Assembly (NCBI GenBank): GCA_003485825.1
Contig: DNHN01000127.1
Span: 1 to 10,175 of the forward strand
Direction: 5' to 3'
DNA length: 10,175 nucleotides
Source of the DNA: Bacteroidota bacterium
GTDB lineage: Bacteria; Bacteroidota; Bacteroidia; NS11-12g; UBA9320
The position numbers and the translations under genes are program-made. This document shows positions 7,626 to 10,175 of this stretch, one piece after another; positions within the stretch are counted from its first letter, which is position 1, and the number at the start of each line of letters is the position of its first letter. The notes beneath the pieces were generated by a model, which did no database searches, was not told the DNA's origin, and saw only the letters and a list, made by a program, of their open reading frames with translations.

Positions 7626-9038
7626 ATGAGTAAATTAAATAAATATTACACAAGAATAGGGGCTCTAGCTGCTATACTAATTGTTTTCGCAAGTTGCGAA
7701 AGAGAGTTGTCTGACCAAGCGGTCTTACCTACTTTCCCCTCAACTGCAGAAATATATACCGACGATTTTGTTGGGATGGGAACTAACTTTTATCTTCCAT
7801 TCGGAAATGCTAAACCAGATGTATTCTCAATAGACAACGGAGAAGGCCATGAGAGTAATTCATCTATTCGAATAGATGTCCCTAATGCCAATGATCCTTC
7901 TGGTGGGTATGCGGGCGCTATATTTAGGGTAGATGGACCTGGTAGAAACTTAACGAAATTTGATGCATTGACATTTTATGTTAAAGCTTCACAAGGTGTT
8001 GTTATAGGTCTTGCTGGTTTTGGTCTAGACTATGAAGGTGACAAATATTCTGCTACTATAAGTGACATAAATGTGGGCACCGGTTGGTCTAAAGTAATTG
8101 TACCTATTCCAGATGCTTCAAAACTGTTAGAAGAAAGAGGCTTGTTTGCGTTTGCGGCAGGAACTCAGGGTACAGGAGGCTTAGGGTATACACTTTGGTT
8201 TGATGACATAAAATTTGAGACCATTAGCACTCTGCGTCAAGTAGAGGCAAATATTTTGGATGGGGTTACCACTTCGGTACAAGCATTTGTAGGTTCTAAA
8301 ATACAAATCAATGGACTCTCTACAGTATCTAATCTTCCCAATGGTCAAGATGTTTCTGTAGAAACAGCACCTAGCTACTATGAATTTCAGAGTTCTGACT
8401 CCACAGTTGCTAGTGTAAGTGAGCTTGGAGAGGTTACTATAAAATCCGATGGCACTGCAGACATTACAGCTACTGTAGCCGGTATTCCTGCTATCGGAAA
8501 ACTAGAGATAGGATCTAGTGGAGCACTACCACAAGCTCCTGTTCCTACTCACCCTCAATCTGATGTATTATCACTGTTTAGTGATGCATATACTGCTGCT
8601 ACTGTTATTAATTATGACCCACAATTTGGTGGTTCTACCTCAGCAACAACTCTTTCAGGTCCAGCGGGTAATCAAGTACTCGACTACAAGACCAATAATT
8701 TTACGGGTATCATGTTCGATGCTACACCGCTTGATGGGTCCGGGATGGGCTTCTTACATGTTGATGTTTATGTTCAAAGTGCTAGCACAACAATAGGGCT
8801 TCAAATAAGAGATATAGGAGCAAATCAGATGTTAGAAACCAATATAGCTAATGGATTCCCTATGGGAGACGACAAAGACTATAGAGTTAATCTAAACGGC
8901 TTTCAAACTGGCGTATGGAAGTCATTTGATATTCCCTTAGTAGGTGATATAGTAAACCAGAAAAACAACCTAGGCGCATTAATATTAACCGATGGACCAG
9001 ATTTCGTATTGGATAATATTTATTTCTACAAGCAATAA
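7626..9038 (+). CDS. Surface lipoprotein with two carbohydrate-binding-like beta-sandwiches around a bacterial Ig-like domain
   Basis: A 470-residue lipoprotein: the N-terminus is basic, then hydrophobic, and ends in the lipobox FASC with lipidated C24. The following ERELSD is acidic, like the Bacteroidota signal for export to the cell surface. About 40-200 form a first beta-sandwich ending in WFDDIKFE. About 205-297 look like a Big-type Ig domain, with SSDSTVASVSELGEVTIKS and then GTADITATVAG. About 312-470 form a second sandwich, opening with LFSDAYTAATVINYDPQFGG and ending in FVLDNIYFYK; this opening resembles accessory domains I associate with Bacteroidota laminarinases and glycan-binding lipoproteins. 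No catalytic residues are recognised. The likely role is a surface glycan-binding protein that holds beta-glucan for the enzymes on either side. It starts 50 bases after the barrel-glycosidase gene and stops 36 bases before the GH16 gene, consistent with one operon. Confidence 0.78.
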   Translation: MSKLNKYYTRIGALAAILIVFASCERELSDQAVLPTFPSTAEIYTDDFVGMGTNFYLPFGNAKPDVFSIDNGEGHESNSSIRIDVPNANDPSGGYAGAIFRVDGPGRNLTKFDALTFYVKASQGVVIGLAGFGLDYEGDKYSATISDINVGTGWSKVIVPIPDASKLLEERGLFAFAAGTQGTGGLGYTLWFDDIKFETISTLRQVEANILDGVTTSVQAFVGSKIQINGLSTVSNLPNGQDVSVETAPSYYEFQSSDSTVASVSELGEVTIKSDGTADITATVAGIPAIGKLEIGSSGALPQAPVPTHPQSDVLSLFSDAYTAATVINYDPQFGGSTSATTLSGPAGNQVLDYKTNNFTGIMFDATPLDGSGMGFLHVDVYVQSASTTIGLQIRDIGANQMLETNIANGFPMGDDKDYRVNLNGFQTGVWKSFDIPLVGDIVNQKNNLGALILTDGPDFVLDNIYFYKQ

Positions 9039-9074
9039 TTAGGCACAGTAAACAATTCTATATCACACATAAAT

Positions 9075-9899
9075 ATGCTATCACATCCAGTAAAAATACA
9101 ATCCATAGTCTTACTGACTGCATTGCTCGGAGGATGTACCGTAGACTCTGTACAAACTTCACCTCAACGAAACTATGTCTTGGAATGGAGTGATGAATTT
9201 AATGGTGAAGAAGGCACTCTCCCAGATGAAACCAAATGGACCTACGACATAGGTACAGGTCAAAATGGATGGGGCAATGGTGAACTCCAACGCTATACCA
9301 ACAATCCAGAGAACGTTTCCCTAGATGGCAAAGGTAATCTGGTAATCAGTGCTATTAAAAATACAGATGGTAGTTACACTTCTGCTCGGATAAAAACAGA
9401 AGGCAAATTCACCAAAAAGTTTGGCAGAATAGAAGCGCGTATAAAAACGCCTTCAGGGCAAGGTGTATGGCCTGCATTTTGGATGCTTGGGGAGGATATA
9501 GATGAAATAGGATGGCCACAATGCGGAGAGATTGACATCATGGAGCAGAAAGGTCAACAACCTTTCATCACCTATGGTAGTCTTCACGGTCCTGGCTATT
9601 CAGGAGGAAATGCCATAACAAACTCATTTAGATTGGAGGAAGGTCGTTTTGATACCGAATTTTATACGTATGCGGTAGAATGGGGTACAGACTACGTTGA
9701 TTTTTTTCTTAATGATAACCTATACAAACGTGTGCTTTCAAGCGATTTTGATGTTACAGGAGAATGGGTCTACAATAAACCGTTTTTTCTTTTAATCAAT
9801 GTTGCGGTTGGAGGAACTTTTGCTGGTTTCCCAAATGAAAACACAAGTTTCCCGGTCTCGATGTACATAGATTATATTAGGGTATATACCGAACAATAA
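9075..9899 (+). CDS. GH16 endo-beta-1,3-glucanase (laminarinase-type) lipoprotein
   Basis: A 274-residue enzyme expected to cut internal beta-1,3 bonds of laminarin-like glucans, retaining mechanism. The N-terminus has a hydrophobic segment and lipobox LGGC with C21, so it is probably anchored in the outer membrane. The remainder is a single GH16 jelly roll: LEWSDEFNG at 36-44, WGNGELQRYTNNPENV at 66-81, GRIEARIK at 117-124, GVWPAFWMLG at 130-139, and the active-site strand GEIDIME with nucleophile E152, D154 and acid/base E157. The E-I-D-I-M-E spacing with a methionine bulge is the form of laminarinases and not of lichenases. The C-terminus FPVSMYIDYIRVY is the usual final strand, so the protein is complete with no added binding modules; the preceding lipoprotein may supply binding. 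The ATG at 9075 is chosen because it gives the lipoprotein signal. Porphyranase, agarase or carrageenase activity is less likely given ELQRYTNNPENV. Confidence 0.93.
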   Translation: MLSHPVKIQSIVLLTALLGGCTVDSVQTSPQRNYVLEWSDEFNGEEGTLPDETKWTYDIGTGQNGWGNGELQRYTNNPENVSLDGKGNLVISAIKNTDGSYTSARIKTEGKFTKKFGRIEARIKTPSGQGVWPAFWMLGEDIDEIGWPQCGEIDIMEQKGQQPFITYGSLHGPGYSGGNAITNSFRLEEGRFDTEFYTYAVEWGTDYVDFFLNDNLYKRVLSSDFDVTGEWVYNKPFFLLINVAVGGTFAGFPNENTSFPVSMYIDYIRVYTEQ

Positions 9900-9900
9900 A

Positions 9901-9956
9901 ATGAACAAATTATTTTTCAAAGCACACTACTACTTGGTGCAGCATTGATAACATAA
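9901..9956 (+). pseudogene. Possible frameshifted remnant of a signal-peptide gene start
   Basis: Directly after the GH16 stop an ATG opens MNKLFFKAHYYLVQH and stops at 9946-9948. In a shifted frame the bases from 9921 read STLLLGAALIT and then TAA (9954-9956). Joining the two with one extra base near the T run at 9913-9917 gives a start resembling a signal peptide (MNKLFF then STLLLGAALIT). This could be the debris of a deleted exported-protein gene. It is very short and chance cannot be excluded. Confidence 0.22.
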
Positions 9957-10004
9957 TTAAATACAATTGCATACATAGATACGCAGTAAACAAAGAAATA
10001 AAGA

Positions 10005-10018
10005 TACGGTTTACCGTA
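10005..10018. promoter_or_regulatory. Palindrome TACGGT-TT-ACCGTA, candidate operator before the phosphorylase-like gene
   Basis: Perfect 6-bp half-sites around a 2-base centre, ending 39 bases before the ATG at 10058. The remaining 9957-10057 is A+T-rich with no other clear signal. The position and symmetry suit a dimeric repressor or activator site, perhaps linked to the unit starting here. No second full copy was seen in this window. Confidence 0.35.
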
Positions 10019-10057
10019 ACTAACATATTAGATAATTAATAGAATACTACACTATAA

Positions 10058-10175
10058 ATGACCGCACAATCTGAGCATAAACAAAAAGAACACATTGATA
10101 TAACCCGACTTAAAATAGATAACGAAGACTTCTATTGTATTTCTAACTATGATTCAATGAGACCATTTTTTATGA
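10058..10175 (+). CDS. N-terminal fragment of a large cytoplasmic phosphorylase-like enzyme (possibly GH149 beta-1,3-glucan phosphorylase), cut by window end
   Basis: 39 codons are visible. The codon before the ATG is an in-frame TAA (10055-10057), so the start is well supported. There is no signal peptide or lipobox, so the product should be cytoplasmic. The segment TRLKIDNEDFYCISNYDSM, followed by RPFFM, resembles from memory the N-terminus of large (over 1000-residue) Bacteroidota proteins labelled cellobiose-phosphorylase-like, a group that includes GH149 beta-1,3-oligoglucan phosphorylases. Such an enzyme would release glucose 1-phosphate from the oligosaccharides made by the GH16 enzyme, which fits the location. 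No catalytic residues are visible, so the family is an inference. It is separated from the GH16 stop by 158 bases with a palindrome, so it may have its own promoter. Confidence 0.5.
   Translation, partial: MTAQSEHKQKEHIDITRLKIDNEDFYCISNYDSMRPFFM

Noticed and set aside
8518..8796. A 92-codon open frame on the + strand inside the lipoprotein gene
   Set aside because: It lies wholly within a well-supported gene in another frame, has a low-complexity Leu-rich product, and shows no family motif.
1..10175. CRISPR arrays, tRNA or rRNA genes, insertion sequences, phage genes
   Set aside because: I found no regularly spaced repeats, no cloverleaf or rRNA-like segments, and no transposase, integrase or phage-type proteins in the window.

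Overview
The window is A+T-rich and reads as chromosomal DNA from a member of the Bacteroidota, most likely a free-living or marine polysaccharide degrader. The evidence is short A-rich gene starts with no clear Shine-Dalgarno sequences, lipoproteins whose cysteine is followed by acidic residues, the relA/spoT-fur-purA gene order that I associate with this phylum, and a glucan-degradation cluster. I cannot name a genus from sequence alone. All genes are on the + strand.

Housekeeping block (1-3889): the 3' part of a long RelA/SpoT alarmone enzyme runs in from the left edge. A Fur-family zinc-dependent regulator follows after 5 bases, and adenylosuccinate synthetase (purA) starts directly after the fur stop with no gap. 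After 74 bases, which contain a weak hairpin, comes the malonyl-CoA:ACP transacylase fabD. This block is ordinary.

Boundary (3890-4344): about 450 bases of regulatory-looking DNA. It holds a perfect 15-bp inverted repeat, a 22-base pure pyrimidine tract, two inverted repeats sharing an AGTAT/ATACT half-site, and a perfect 8-bp inverted repeat with a T7 loop just before the likely start of the next gene.

Glucan block (4345-10175): three envelope genes and the start of a fourth gene. The first encodes a very long protein in which a clan-A-type TIM-barrel glycosidase or transglycosidase is joined to about 560 residues that look like an outer-membrane beta-barrel. The second encodes a lipoprotein with two carbohydrate-binding-like beta-sandwiches around a bacterial Ig-like domain. 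The third encodes a lipoprotein GH16 beta-1,3-glucanase (laminarinase type). The fourth, cut by the right edge, starts like the large cytoplasmic beta-glucan phosphorylases (possibly GH149). Together these suggest a compact beta-1,3-glucan use pathway: binding and cutting at the surface, passage through a barrel, and phosphorolysis in the cytoplasm. No SusC/SusD pair is present in the visible part.

The point most worth following up is the enzyme-barrel fusion, which could act as a combined hydrolase and porin in place of a SusCD transporter. That role is inference; the single uninterrupted reading frame and the two domain types are read directly from the sequence.
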